From the NCBI GenBank assembly GCA_002453275.1, contig DKGN01000080.1, forward strand, positions 1-22,809: a stretch of 22,809 bases of DNA, written 5' to 3'. The translations under genes and the position numbers were made by a program. Shown here piece by piece: positions 22,351-22,809 of this stretch; positions within the stretch are counted from its first letter, which is position 1; each line of letters opens with the position of its first letter. Under the pieces are notes generated by a model that saw nothing but the letters and a program-made list of their open reading frames with translations, was not told where the DNA came from and ran no database searches. This DNA is from Caryophanales bacterium UBA6769 (GTDB lineage: Bacteria > Bacillota > Bacilli > Bacillales > UBA6769).

Positions 22351-22414
22351 CATAGGAAAATAATATCATTTTCTTACTTTTGATTTTACAAATAATAAGG
22401 AAGGAGGAGAATAG

Positions 22415-22809
22415 ATGCCAACAATTAACCAACTGATCCGTAAAGGACGTAGAACGAGAACGCAACAGTCAGACTCCCCAGCATTAGGTAAAAACTATAA
22501 TAGTTTTAAAAAGAAGATGACCGACGTAAAATCACCGCAAAAGCGTGGTGTTTGTACTCGTGTAGGGACGATGACTCCTAAAAAACCGAACTCGGCTCTC
22601 CGTAAATATGCGCGTGTCCGTTTAACAAACGGAATTGAAGTTACAGCGTATATTCCAGGTATCGGTCATAACCTACAGGAACACAGCGTCGTCTTAATTC
22701 GCGGTGGTCGTGTAAAAGACTTACCAGGGGTACGTTATCATATCGTGCGTGGAGCGCTTGATACTGCAGGAGTAGAAGGACGCCAGCAAGGTCGTTCTAA
22801 ATACGGTGC
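22415..22809 (+). CDS. rpsL: 30S ribosomal protein S12 (3' end cut by the window)
   Basis: S12 sits at the decoding centre and sets translational accuracy. The window holds 131 complete codons of the usual 138 or so. The protein opens MPTINQLIRKGRRTRTQQSD and contains the universal KRGVCTRVGTMTPKKPNSAL, RKYARVRLTNGIEVTAYIPG and GHNLQEHSVVLIRGGRVKDL. K56, the position whose mutation gives streptomycin resistance, is wild type. AAGGAGGAG (22401-22409) is 5 nt before the ATG. In bacilli rpsG, fusA and tuf follow. Residues 12-20 and 33-39 differ from B. subtilis more than the rest. Confidence 0.97.
   Translation, partial: MPTINQLIRKGRRTRTQQSDSPALGKNYNSFKKKMTDVKSPQKRGVCTRVGTMTPKKPNSALRKYARVRLTNGIEVTAYIPGIGHNLQEHSVVLIRGGRVKDLPGVRYHIVRGALDTAGVEGRQQGRSKYG

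Noticed and set aside
1..22809. CRISPR arrays, tRNA or rRNA genes, complete insertion sequences, phage genes
   Set aside because: I looked for spaced repeats, cloverleaf-like segments, rRNA landmarks and transposase or integrase proteins and found none. The only tRNA-related element is the T-box leader.

Overview
This window is a conserved housekeeping block of a low-GC, endospore-type Firmicute of the family Bacillaceae. The gene order ispD-ispF-gltX-cysE-cysS-mrnC-rlmB-rae1(yacP)-sigH-rpmG-secE-nusG-rplK-rplA-rplJ-rplL-ybxB-[amidase]-rpoB-rpoC-ybxF(rplGB)-rpsL is the Bacillus subtilis order, apart from one extra gene. The proteins align by eye to B. subtilis orthologues almost end to end. 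An intact sigH (Spo0H) fits a sporulating bacillus. The regulatory RNAs (a Cys T-box and an L10 leader) are typical of Firmicutes. I cannot name the species; an alkaliphilic or halotolerant Bacillus relative is only a guess.

Layout. Positions 1-2711 hold the isoprenoid (MEP) genes ispD and ispF, coupled by a GTGA overlap, then gltX. Positions 2712-3129 are a tRNA-Cys T-box attenuator controlling cysE-cysS. Behind these sit the packed RNA-processing genes mrnC, rlmB and rae1 (to 6839). sigH follows its own sigma-A promoter. A 413-nt non-coding stretch (7594-8006) carries the promoter and leader for rpmG-secE-nusG. nusG ends in an intrinsic terminator whose loop appears to carry the rplK-rplA promoter. 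rplJ-rplL are controlled by an L10-type leader and end in a strong terminator. ybxB follows. A complete amidase-signature gene then lies on the opposite strand, separating ybxB from rpoB. rpoBC therefore has its own promoter and a leader of about 480 nt rich in hairpins. rpoC is followed by a large hairpin, a promoter, the L7Ae-family gene ybxF, a structured leader and rpsL, which is cut by the window edge.

Together the genes make isoprenoid precursors, two aminoacyl-tRNA synthetases, cysteine, rRNA maturation factors, the sporulation/stationary sigma factor, the SecE translocon subunit, NusG, r-proteins L33, L11, L1, L10, L7/L12, L7Ae-like and S12, and the two large RNA polymerase subunits. 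I see no phage, CRISPR array, rRNA, tRNA or intact insertion sequence. The gene content is ordinary; the interest lies in the non-coding parts. These include two RNA mimics of the 23S L1-binding site flanking rplK, a hairpin that seems to pull the nusG Shine-Dalgarno next to its start codon, a promoter inside a terminator loop, the amidase that splits the usual rplJL-rpoBC block, and the long rpoBC and rpsL leaders. All structures were found by eye; none was folded or searched computationally.
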